Notes under the pieces: generated by a model | What the model saw: only the letters and a program-made list of their open reading frames with translations | Database searches by the model: none | Told to the model about the DNA's origin: nothing | Position numbers and translations under genes: made by a program | Shown: positions 1 to 6,630 of the stretch, piece by piece | Layout: the number at the start of each line of letters is the position of its first letter | How positions within the stretch are numbered: the first letter of the stretch is position 1 | DNA from: Bacteroidota bacterium | GTDB lineage: Bacteria; Bacteroidota; Bacteroidia; B-17B0; Aurantibacillaceae | Assembly (NCBI GenBank): GCA_947474485.1 | Contig: CANJJP010000048.1 | Location: 1 to 8,706, forward strand | DNA: 8,706 bases | Direction: 5' to 3'

Positions 1-60
1 AAGATTTACTTGCATACTTGGCAATGTATCTTTAATCGTATCAGTTAATATTTGCTTCAT
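1..60 (-). CDS. 5' end of an unidentified protein (partial, runs off the left edge)
   Basis: Reading leftward from an ATG at 60-58 gives 20 uninterrupted codons, starting MKQILTDTIKDTLPSMQVNL, that continue past the window edge. An in-frame stop (TAG, complement of 91-93) lies upstream with no other ATG in between, so this is the first possible ATG start. A Bacteroidota-type -7 box lies just upstream (complement of 70-77), and the gene is divergent from the secreted protein at 245. Twenty residues are too few to name a family. They show no signal peptide, so a cytoplasmic or inner-membrane protein is more likely than a secreted one. The frame could be fortuitous, because only 60 bases are visible. 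Confidence 0.45.
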   Translation of the reverse strand, partial: MKQILTDTIKDTLPSMQVNL

Positions 61-69
61 CGAGATGTA

Positions 70-77
70 CAAATATA
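70..77 (-). promoter_or_regulatory. Candidate -7 box for the leftward partial gene
   Basis: The complement reads TATATTTG, a full match to the Bacteroidota -7 consensus TAnnTTTG, and it points at the ATG at 60. No clear TTG -33 box is seen at the right distance; the region there is only T-rich. If used, the 5' leader would be only a few bases, so the transcript would be almost leaderless. A chance match is quite possible in DNA this AT-rich. Confidence 0.25.
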
Positions 78-143
78 TTAGTAATTTAGCCTAAGTAAAT
101 AAATATTCTGAATAGTTTTTAACGAATAATATTTATCGAAATA

Positions 144-151
144 TACATTTG
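144..151 (+). promoter_or_regulatory. Second candidate -7 box upstream of the secreted PKD-type gene
   Basis: TACATTTG matches TAnnTTTG, but no TTG -33 box is found about 20 bases upstream. It would give a leader of roughly 90 nt for the gene at 245. It is weaker than the 179-209 promoter and may be a chance match. Confidence 0.2.
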
Positions 152-178
152 AACACGTAAGTATTTTACAATATTTAA

Positions 179-209
179 TTGTGTATATTAGTCTTATACT
201 GTACTTTTG
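179..209 (+). promoter_or_regulatory. Promoter of the T9SS-secreted PKD-type gene (TTG-N20-TACTTTTG)
   Basis: A -33 TTG (179-181), a 20-bp spacer and a perfect -7 box TACTTTTG (202-209) match the Bacteroidota housekeeping promoter pattern TTG-N17 to 23-TAnnTTTG. Transcription would start a few bases after 209, leaving a leader of about 30 nt that is very A-rich just before the ATG at 245. An A-rich leader without Shine-Dalgarno is the usual start context in this phylum. This is the best-formed promoter in the window. Confidence 0.6.
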
Positions 210-244
210 TATCAAGAAATTAAAACAATTAAAAACAAAACAAT

Positions 245-1489
245 ATGAAAACAATTTTACACAACATGAAAAGCAAAATTGCAGCTACAGCTTTAGCAAT
301 TTTAGGCATTGGAGCTATTAACGCTCAAAACTGCTCAGTAAGTGGAATTCCTACTTATAATGGCAACGGGTCAACTTCTATGATTGTACAAGCTTCATTC
401 CCAATAGGCTGGGTATCTTATGTTACTGTAGATTTTGGTGATGGCTATACCTTTTCTGGCAACACTTCTGCATCTTCTTATACAACATCACATAACTATA
501 ACCAAAATGGAACTTATGGAGTTATGACAAACCTTGTTGCATATGACCCTAATGATTCAAATCTATATTGTTCGGTTTACAATTTAGATACATTATTCAT
601 TAGCGATATGAGTCCATCAGGTGGCGGATCTTGTAATATGCAAGTAACAGTTGGAGCTTTCTCAACTAGCGATAGTTCGGCTTATATTTATTCTACAGCT
701 TCAAATGCTTATACATATAGTTACTTAACAGTTGACGGGCAATTTTTTCCATATACAGATAGTATGTTTTATACTTTCACACAATCTGGCGCTCATGACA
801 TTTGCTATTACGCAGATTACAGTGACAGCACAACATATTGTTATGATTCAACTTGTATTATTTATACATCTGTAGGCCCTAATGGAGGTGGCGGTTCAGG
901 TCAATGCCAAGCGGCGTTTTATTTATGGCAAGATTCTTCTAACGTAATAGGTAATGGTTGGTTAGCAATTAATTATTCAAGCGGTGTTGGTCCACTAACA
1001 TATTCATGGGACTTTGGTGATGGAAATACTTCTACACAAGCATACCCAATGCATACATACAACACTCCAGGTAACTATGTAATTTGCTTAACAATTGCTG
1101 ATGCAAATGGCTGCACAAGTTCAACTTGCGATTCATCTGCTGCGTTAAGAATGATTCAAAGTCAACTTTCTACAAATGCAATTATTGGTTCTTTAACTGT
1201 AAGCGCACCAACAGGTATTACAGAACACAAATCAGTAATCTTATCTTCAAGCGTTGCTCCAAATCCAATGGGTGATTTAACAAATGTAATTTTTGAATCA
1301 GAAAAAACTATAAAAGGTAAAATTGAAATTGTGAATGTATTAGGTGAAGTTTCTTTCTCTCAAGAAATCAATATTTCGAACGGGGCAAATTCAGCTAACA
1401 TCAATACTGAAAACATAACCAACGGAATTTATTTCTTACGTATTGTTTCTGACAAGAAAACATTGTCAACTATCAAAGTAGTTAAATAA
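245..1489 (+). CDS. Secreted PKD-domain protein with T9SS type A sorting domain
   Basis: The 414-residue protein has an N-terminal signal peptide (residues 1-28, hydrophobic core AATALAILGIGA, cleavage after INAQ). Its C-terminus is a T9SS type A sorting domain (about 336-414), with the PNP motif at 339-341, the NGIYFLRI strand at 393-400 and the terminal KVVK. It should therefore cross the inner membrane by Sec and the outer membrane by T9SS, which removes the tail. Between them lie three modules joined by glycine-rich linkers (GGGS at 126-129, GGGGSG at 214-219). Modules 1 (about 30-121) and 3 (about 221-300) carry the PKD signature DFGDG at 63-67 and 256-260, followed by HNYNQNGTY and HTYNTPGNY. 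Module 2 (130-210) is related but lacks DFGDG. Each module starts with a cysteine and has more near its end. The role is unknown; adhesion or extracellular matrix binding is an inference from the architecture. The start at 245 suits the promoter; Met8 (266) is an alternative that keeps the signal peptide. Confidence 0.9.
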   Translation: MKTILHNMKSKIAATALAILGIGAINAQNCSVSGIPTYNGNGSTSMIVQASFPIGWVSYVTVDFGDGYTFSGNTSASSYTTSHNYNQNGTYGVMTNLVAYDPNDSNLYCSVYNLDTLFISDMSPSGGGSCNMQVTVGAFSTSDSSAYIYSTASNAYTYSYLTVDGQFFPYTDSMFYTFTQSGAHDICYYADYSDSTTYCYDSTCIIYTSVGPNGGGGSGQCQAAFYLWQDSSNVIGNGWLAINYSSGVGPLTYSWDFGDGNTSTQAYPMHTYNTPGNYVICLTIADANGCTSSTCDSSAALRMIQSQLSTNAIIGSLTVSAPTGITEHKSVILSSSVAPNPMGDLTNVIFESEKTIKGKIEIVNVLGEVSFSQEINISNGANSANINTENITNGIYFLRIVSDKKTLSTIKVVK

Positions 1490-1507
1490 GAAAGAATTTT
1501 TTTAATT

Positions 1508-1556
1508 AAAAACTGCTTGCTCCCTAAGGCTCTCAAAGGGAACAAGCAGTTTTTTT
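1508..1556. terminator. Bidirectional rho-independent terminator between convergent genes
   Basis: AACTGCTTG (1511-1519) pairs with CAAGCAGTT (1543-1551). After a C/A mismatch, TCCC (1521-1524) pairs with GGGA (1538-1541) around a 13-base loop, and three A-T pairs extend the base (1508-1510 with 1552-1554). On the + strand the stem runs into a T tract (1550-1556). On the - strand the A run at 1508-1512 gives the U tract. It serves both the secreted-protein gene ending at 1489 and the desulfurase gene, whose stop codon (1557-1555) directly abuts the stem. Confidence 0.85.
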
Positions 1557-2694
1557 ATGCTGTAACTTTTGCAGTAAAAAGTTCGGTGAGTTTATTCACA
1601 ACGAAATCAACTTCTTCTTTTTTATTGAACTTAGAAAAAGAAAAACGAACTGAAGCCCTTTCCATGTCAGCACCAATTCCACGTAATACATGTGAACCTT
1701 GATTACTTCCTGATGAACAAGCGCTACCACCAGATGCAGCAATTCCGTTAATATCCAAATTAAACAACAGCATTTCTGCGTTATCTGATTTTGGGAAACG
1801 ACAATTTAAAACTGTATATAAACTATGTGCATCATCTTCTCCATTAATTTCGGTACCTGGAATGTTTTTTTGAATTTGCTCACGCATGTAAGTTTTTAAA
1901 TGCTGAATATGATCTTGATGTTGTTTCATTTCATTGTAACAAATCTCCAATCCTTTTGCTAAACCAACAATTCCTGAAACGTTTTCTGTTCCACCACGCA
2001 TGTTACGCTCTTGCGCACCGCCGTGAATAAACGGATTAATTTTTAATGCATGATTGATATATAAAAATCCCACTCCTTTTGGTCCGTGAAATTTATGAGC
2101 AGCGCAAGTAACCAGATGCACTTTCATTTCGGGTAAATTCATTGCATAATGACCCATTGTTTGCACAGTATCGCTATGGAAAACAGCATTGAATTTTTCG
2201 CAAAGAGCGCCCACTTTTTCTATAGGAAGTAAAGTTCCAATTTCATTGTTTGCATGCATTAATGAAACAAAACTACGCTCGTTGTTTTTTAGTAACTCTT
2301 CCAAATGCGCTAAATCAACATTTCCCTTTGCATCAATATTAACCCAGCTTAATTTTATTTTACCTTCTTTCTCTAATACTTGCAATGTATGCTCAACTGC
2401 ATGATGCTCGATTTTAGAACTAATTGCATGTTTAATGTTATGTGTTGCGAGTGTTTGAATAATTGCCATGTTATCCGCTTCTGTTCCACCACTTGTAAAA
2501 AATATTTCAGAAGGAGTTACACCTAAAAGTTTTGCAACTGTTTTCCTAGAAGTTTCGATTGCGGAACGTGTTCTTCTTCCAAATGCATGAATAGAAGAAG
2601 GGTTTCCAAATTCTTCTTTTAGATAAGGAAGCATTGCTTCAAATACTTCGTTATCTAATTTTGTTGTTGCGGCGTTATCTAAATATACTTTCAT
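1555..2694 (-). CDS. Cysteine desulfurase, class I (NifS/IscS type)
   Basis: This PLP-dependent fold-type I aminotransferase (class V) takes sulfur from L-cysteine, gives alanine and holds the sulfur as a persulfide for Fe-S cluster or thio-tRNA synthesis in the cytoplasm. The 379 residues are colinear with the NifS/IscS family. They begin with the classic YLDNAATT (4-11), followed by SGGTEADN (68-75), the PLP-stacking His in EHHAV (96-100), HSDTVQ (173-178) with the Asp that contacts the cofactor, and CAAHKFHGPKG with the Schiff-base Lys201. The SGGSACSSGS loop carries the catalytic Cys326. That loop is the class I form; SufS-type enzymes have a different cysteine motif. The start is firm because an in-frame TAA abuts the ATG at 2694. 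No scaffold (IscU/SufU) or MnmA gene is visible, so its acceptor cannot be told. It is the last gene of the leftward block, 77 nt after the DUF5686 gene. Confidence 0.95.
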   Translation of the reverse strand: MKVYLDNAATTKLDNEVFEAMLPYLKEEFGNPSSIHAFGRRTRSAIETSRKTVAKLLGVTPSEIFFTSGGTEADNMAIIQTLATHNIKHAISSKIEHHAVEHTLQVLEKEGKIKLSWVNIDAKGNVDLAHLEELLKNNERSFVSLMHANNEIGTLLPIEKVGALCEKFNAVFHSDTVQTMGHYAMNLPEMKVHLVTCAAHKFHGPKGVGFLYINHALKINPFIHGGAQERNMRGGTENVSGIVGLAKGLEICYNEMKQHQDHIQHLKTYMREQIQKNIPGTEINGEDDAHSLYTVLNCRFPKSDNAEMLLFNLDINGIAASGGSACSSGSNQGSHVLRGIGADMERASVRFSFSKFNKKEEVDFVVNKLTELFTAKVTA

Positions 2695-2710
2695 TTACTA
2701 TTCTATTTTA

Positions 2711-2739
2711 CAAAAATCTTTAATTTATTTCTTCTTCAA
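2711..2739 (-). promoter_or_regulatory. Possible promoter of the cysteine desulfurase gene
   Basis: On the - strand a TTG (complement of 2737-2739) is followed after 18 bases by GATTTTTG (complement of 2711-2718), which matches TAnnTTTG except for the first base. It would give a short leader before the ATG at 2694. The 77-nt gap is also the widest within the four-gene leftward block, which leaves room for separate expression. One mismatch and AT-rich surroundings keep this tentative. Confidence 0.35.
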
Positions 2740-2771
2740 AAACTTAAACTTTCCAATCATTAGCAATCGGA

Positions 2772-5270
2772 TTAAAATGACATTTGAAATCCTGCTCTAA
2801 TACCAAATGGTGATTTTACTTGCTCTTTATAGGTTAATCTCCAAAATGCATCTACTCTAAAAAACTTAAAAATATTTTCTATCCCAACACTTGCTTCTTG
2901 ATAAGGAATTCGGGGATTAAATGAATTCAATGTAGTTGGGAAAATTAACTCTTTTTTATTTATATCTGTAACACTTCCAAACAACACTTTGTAGGTAACT
3001 ACTTCTCTCCATTTTAATCTCTTTAACAAAGGAATCTTATTTAAAAATAATCCTTCGAAATGATGAAACATCCAAAACGAAGCATATTGATCACTTGCAA
3101 ACTCATAAAAGTTCATCATGTTATAAGACATATAATCATAAATATATGTTTGATTTCCACCATGCAATTCCATCAACGGATATGGAACATTACCCCATAT
3201 TTTCCCTCCTTCAATTGAGAAATCTGTGTATCCTAACAACTGCCCGAAACGAATACGATCATTCACATTTATAACTAACTTGTGATAATCATATTGACCT
3301 TCATAAATTTGCTTTAAGGATTTTATATAAGTAAGTTGTAAAACAGGGTACTTTGTTCCTAAACTTGTACGGGTGAAATCTCCATTAATATATTTCTCAT
3401 CAAACGCAAAACGAGTTGTGAATCTTATTTCACTTGTTCTTATATAATCTTTTTGTATCGTGTCGCCTGTTGCCCTTTCAAAATCATAACTAAAACCTCC
3501 AACAGGTGAAAGCTTACGATTTATGAAAGTAACTTTATTCGAAAAACCTTGAAACCACTCATGATCATACCACACTTGTGTTTGGTCAACACGAGTTAAA
3601 CTATTAAGTGGGGTTCGCCTAAAAAAGGAAGCAAAGAAATTATCTTGCGAAAATCCATTTTGACTTTGCCCTAAAATTTCCAGATCACTTTTGTAATTAA
3701 TCCCTATTAATTGTCTGTATGGTTTTTTTGACAAGAACGTTTTAAAGCCAACAGAGTATTTCCATTTTTCATCGCGTGTACCATAAGCCGTATAACCACT
3801 TATCTCGTACCACCTGCTAAATTTACTCGATGTTCGTCCACCAAAACGAAAACGTGGACCTTCTAATCGATTATAGGACATTAAATTAAAATAAGGTCCA
3901 ATCTCAAAATTACCGATTGTTTTATAGCCTGCAACCAATACACTAATCACATCAACCCAACTTCGATAAATAGGTAAAGTTTGTATGGTGTCAATCATTT
4001 TATAAATTTTCTGCTCATTTGCTGTGAGTGAATCATGCCTGGCTGTGCTCCAAAACTCTTCTGTTTTTTTTGTTGCATCAACTTCAACAATAATATTATC
4101 TCCAAACTTAAAGAAATCATTAGGCTTTGGTTTATTTACGACAATGTTTTTATAGGAAGTTGTTTTTCTACCGTAAATCCCTACGCCTTCTTTTTTACTA
4201 ATTCCAATGTCTGGTTGAAAATCGATAACCAATCTATCCTTTTGCAACATCCAAACACTATCTTCCAAAGTAAATTCTTGAATAATATTTGCAGCGGTAA
4301 TAAAATTAATATTTGCATCCTTGGGGATACTCATCTCTAAACGCTTAACACCAAAGGTAGAATCGGCAATCCATAAGTTACCGCTGAATAATAACTCTTG
4401 TTTTCTGCGAGGTTTAAATCGGATATGGTAACACCATTTTCCATCAATATATAAACTATCTTCTAAATAAAATTTGTAATTAAAAATGGCATTGTCGCAC
4501 ACTGGTGATTTAAAGTTTTTACCAAACACAATTATATCGTTATCATACACATTTACGTTTTGATACATGTCGCCCATAACTTGCGACACACTTTGGTTTT
4601 CGAAGCCAGTGATTTTACTTGCCTTAATTATTTCTTTTTTTTGGTTAGGATCATCTCTATAATAAAACTCAGAAAGTGTTTCAATCATAAACAAGGGAAG
4701 AAATGCCTTTTCGGAAGAGTTACTGCTATCTACATTATCGAAAATAAATTTTACTGGTTTAAAAGCGCGTTTGTCTTTTAAATTTTTAGGGATATTATTT
4801 AAATCGAATTCTAATTTATTATAGGCTTCGTATTCATAGCCAGATAGTTTGCGTTTGTTATTTATTTCTTTGTGCGCAATAACTGCTTTAATGTATTTAT
4901 GTGCGGGATTTTCACCTGGATTAATTACTACTTCATTTAAAGAAACGCCTTCTTCAAACAATTCCATTGGTACATTTACATTTTGTGAAATTCCTTTTTT
5001 AATTGCAACAGAAAAGCGCTTGTATCCTACGTAAGAAGCAACAATAGAATCACCCTTCTGACTAGTTTTAATATAATAATTTCCATCAAAATCAGAGGTT
5101 GCACCAGCTGTACTACCCTTTAAAATAACATTAACAAAAGGAAGTGGCTCTTTAGTTTTAGCATCAAATACTTTTCCACTAATAACTATTTGCGCAAAAG
5201 CGGGGCAAACAATTATTAGTGTCAGAATGGTGAAAATATTTCGTTTAAAATTGCGCATTTTAGAAGGCAT
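2772..5270 (-). CDS. DUF5686 / carboxypeptidase-regulatory-like outer-membrane protein
   Basis: The 832-residue protein has a signal peptide (1-27, ending PAFAQ) and a carboxypeptidase-D regulatory-like domain (about 28-115). Typical elements of that domain are ISGKVFDAKTKEPLPFVNV, DFDGNYYI and SYVGYK. The DUF5686 region then begins with NPAHKYIKAVIAHKEINN (121-138). The rest is rich in alternating aromatic strands and ends FGIRAGFQMSF, a terminal Phe typical of barrels inserted by the BAM machinery. I infer an outer-membrane beta-barrel with a periplasmic N-terminal domain. It resembles the SusC group only in the N-terminal domain; I see no TonB plug, so it should not be called a TonB receptor. 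The family's biochemical role is unknown to me. Met5 (5258) is an alternative start. Cys22 is not in a proper lipobox. It starts 24 nt after the CMD gene, which suggests co-transcription. Confidence 0.85.
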   Translation of the reverse strand: MPSKMRNFKRNIFTILTLIIVCPAFAQIVISGKVFDAKTKEPLPFVNVILKGSTAGATSDFDGNYYIKTSQKGDSIVASYVGYKRFSVAIKKGISQNVNVPMELFEEGVSLNEVVINPGENPAHKYIKAVIAHKEINNKRKLSGYEYEAYNKLEFDLNNIPKNLKDKRAFKPVKFIFDNVDSSNSSEKAFLPLFMIETLSEFYYRDDPNQKKEIIKASKITGFENQSVSQVMGDMYQNVNVYDNDIIVFGKNFKSPVCDNAIFNYKFYLEDSLYIDGKWCYHIRFKPRRKQELLFSGNLWIADSTFGVKRLEMSIPKDANINFITAANIIQEFTLEDSVWMLQKDRLVIDFQPDIGISKKEGVGIYGRKTTSYKNIVVNKPKPNDFFKFGDNIIVEVDATKKTEEFWSTARHDSLTANEQKIYKMIDTIQTLPIYRSWVDVISVLVAGYKTIGNFEIGPYFNLMSYNRLEGPRFRFGGRTSSKFSRWYEISGYTAYGTRDEKWKYSVGFKTFLSKKPYRQLIGINYKSDLEILGQSQNGFSQDNFFASFFRRTPLNSLTRVDQTQVWYDHEWFQGFSNKVTFINRKLSPVGGFSYDFERATGDTIQKDYIRTSEIRFTTRFAFDEKYINGDFTRTSLGTKYPVLQLTYIKSLKQIYEGQYDYHKLVINVNDRIRFGQLLGYTDFSIEGGKIWGNVPYPLMELHGGNQTYIYDYMSYNMMNFYEFASDQYASFWMFHHFEGLFLNKIPLLKRLKWREVVTYKVLFGSVTDINKKELIFPTTLNSFNPRIPYQEASVGIENIFKFFRVDAFWRLTYKEQVKSPFGIRAGFQMSF

Positions 5271-5294
5271 GAAGATACGGAATTTTACTTACTA

Positions 5295-5639
5295 TTAGCC
5301 TTGCAAAAGCGCTTCCCAATGCTCAGCTCCGCGGCGTGTGTGTGGTATTACAATTGTTCCGCCAACAATATTTGCAACTGCAAAAATCTCATAAACCTCC
5401 TCGGTTGTTACACCTTGCTCGTGGCATTTACCTAAGTGATATTTAATGCAATCATCGCAACGTAATACCATACTAGCAACTAAACCAAGCATTTCCTTGG
5501 TTTTAACTTCCAAAGCACCTGCTGCATAAGTATTGGTATCTAAATTAAAAAGGCGTTTTATTACTAAGTTATCTTTGCTTAAAATTACATCATTCATTTT
5601 AGCACGATAATCATTAAATTCCTTTATTGAATCGCTCAT
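5295..5639 (-). CDS. AhpD-like carboxymuconolactone decarboxylase (CMD) family protein
   Basis: This is a small all-helical cytoplasmic protein of 114 residues, normal for single-domain CMD proteins. It carries the complete AhpD-type redox motif E-X11-C-X2-C-X3-H: Glu49, Cys61, Cys64 and His68, in RCDDCIKYHLGKC, with an extra Cys72. In AhpD these residues make a thiol/disulfide centre that reduces peroxides or recycles a peroxiredoxin. True gamma-carboxymuconolactone decarboxylases lack the cysteine pair, so a thiol-peroxidase or disulfide-reductase-like role is favoured here. No AhpC or other peroxiredoxin gene is visible, so the partner and substrate remain unknown. The gene lies 39 nt after tatC and 24 nt before the DUF5686 gene on the same strand, and is probably part of that transcript. 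Confidence 0.88.
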   Translation of the reverse strand: MSDSIKEFNDYRAKMNDVILSKDNLVIKRLFNLDTNTYAAGALEVKTKEMLGLVASMVLRCDDCIKYHLGKCHEQGVTTEEVYEIFAVANIVGGTIVIPHTRRGAEHWEALLQG

Positions 5640-5678
5640 AAGAATTAAATTTATTCGCTAAAGTAGGGTAAATAATGA

Positions 5679-6512
5679 TTATTTACGGTACTTGTTTTCA
5701 ACATATTTCGAAACGAAAATACTGATCTCATACAAGCAATAAATTGGCACAAATACCAACATTTGAGAGGTAATATCTGGCGAAGGGGTAATAATTGCAG
5801 CTACAATTAACAAAACTACAACTGCATGTTTTCTAAACTTGCGCATAAATGCTGGGGAAAAAATGCCCATTCGTGTTAGAAAATAAACAATAATAGGCAT
5901 TTCAAACACCAAACCTGTAGCTAAAACCAAAGTAGAAATTAAAGAAATATAATCATCTATAGTAGGCAAAGTTTGAATGAATTTTTCGGTAGTAATATTA
6001 TAATTACCCAAAAATTGCACCGACATAGGAACGATAATGTAGTAAGCAAAAAAAACACCAATCAAAAATAAAACAGACGAAACAAAAACAAAACCTCTAA
6101 CCGGCTTAGTTTCTGTGTTTTTCAATGCTGGGCGAATGAATCGCCATATTTCATATAGAATATAAGGAAAACCAATAATTAAGCCTCCCAAAAAAGAAAT
6201 CCATAAATGAGTTGTAAACTGCCCAGATAGTTGATTACTCACTAATGAAAAATTCATTTCTTTCACGCACAAACCTTCTACCCCACCCAATTTATCCGAC
6301 AGTATACACAATTGTTTGTAGGTGATGAAGTCAACCCGAAGAGGCCCAAAAATAATTTGCCCAAATACAAAATCAGGAAAGCAAAATACAACAATAGAAA
6401 GGATAATAACCACCACAGTTGACCTTACAATATGCCAACGCAGTGCTTCCAAGTGATCCATAAAGCCCATTTCGGCCCCCAGATTTTTGCTATTTCCACC
6501 AAATATTCCCAT
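5679..6512 (-). CDS. tatC: Sec-independent (twin-arginine) protein translocase subunit TatC
   Basis: TatC is the inner-membrane receptor that binds twin-arginine signal peptides of folded proteins. The 277 residues show the N-terminal cytoplasmic signature MDHLEALRWHIVRS (18-31; SHLxELRxR in the family) and six hydrophobic segments (about 32-50, 103-123, 140-162, 190-212, 229-243, 250-268). Also visible are FPYILYEIWRFIRPAL (115-130) with downstream Glu134, IVPMSVQFL (160-168), and TPSPDITSQ (242-250) with Asp246 before IYCLYEI. It is longer than E. coli TatC (258), mainly through a longer first periplasmic loop (about 51-102). That loop holds Cys69 and Cys82, a likely disulfide pair; I recall a similar cysteine-bearing loop in other Bacteroidota TatC proteins. 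No tatA/tatB gene is in view. It is the first gene of the leftward block and is divergent from the thioredoxin-like gene. Confidence 0.95.
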   Translation of the reverse strand: MGIFGGNSKNLGAEMGFMDHLEALRWHIVRSTVVVIILSIVVFCFPDFVFGQIIFGPLRVDFITYKQLCILSDKLGGVEGLCVKEMNFSLVSNQLSGQFTTHLWISFLGGLIIGFPYILYEIWRFIRPALKNTETKPVRGFVFVSSVLFLIGVFFAYYIIVPMSVQFLGNYNITTEKFIQTLPTIDDYISLISTLVLATGLVFEMPIIVYFLTRMGIFSPAFMRKFRKHAVVVLLIVAAIITPSPDITSQMLVFVPIYCLYEISIFVSKYVENKYRK

Positions 6513-6555
6513 TAGAGGATGTAAAAGTACAAATGATTTATCATTTTAAGTTATT

Positions 6556-6596
6556 TTAATAGCTTCTATGGCAAAGAATTTGCTAAGAGCTGTTAA
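6556..6596. repeat. Long imperfect inverted repeat (18-bp stem, 3-nt loop) between divergent genes
   Basis: TTAATAGCT (6556-6564) pairs with AGCTGTTAA (6588-6596) through nine pairs, one a T-G wobble. Then T6565 is bulged, CT (6566-6567) pairs with AG (6586-6587), and A6568 is bulged. Finally TGGCAAA (6569-6575) pairs with TTTGCTA (6579-6585), with one G-T wobble, around the loop GAA. It fills the middle of the 118-bp gap between the tatC start (6512) and the thioredoxin-like start (6631), and on the + strand is followed by TTTT. It could be an operator, a 5'-leader hairpin, a weak terminator or a small repeat element. Confidence 0.6.
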
Positions 6597-6630
6597 TTTT
6601 ATACCTTCATAAATGATAATTAACATAAAT

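Noticed and set aside
168..182. Small inverted repeat ACAAT-N5-ATTGT overlapping the -33 box
   Set aside because: Only five pairs; such palindromes are expected by chance in this sequence, although an operator cannot be ruled out.
4035..4340. Rightward open frame of 101 codons inside the DUF5686 gene
   Set aside because: It lies wholly antisense to a well-supported gene, has no family features and is a composition shadow. The same applies to the other short rightward frames at 1517-1702, 2189-2404, 4560-4781, 4849-5034 and 7731-8662.
4064..4642. Two A8 coding-strand homopolymers in the DUF5686 gene (4064-4071, 4635-4642), and another A8 at 6956-6963, as phase-variable tracts
   Set aside because: Runs of eight A are ordinary in DNA this AT-rich and encode normal Lys codons. 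Nothing suggests frameshifting, and all frames are intact.
5196..5210. Lipoprotein processing at Cys22 of the DUF5686 protein
   Set aside because: The residues before it (IIV) lack the small residue at -1 required for a lipobox, and a standard cleavage site after AFAQ follows directly.
6513..6630. Possible promoters for tatC (TACTTTTA, complement of 6522-6529) and for the thioredoxin-like gene (TAATTTTA, 6594-6601)
   Set aside because: Each has one mismatch to TAnnTTTG and neither has a TTG at an acceptable distance, so they are not better than chance in this AT-rich gap.
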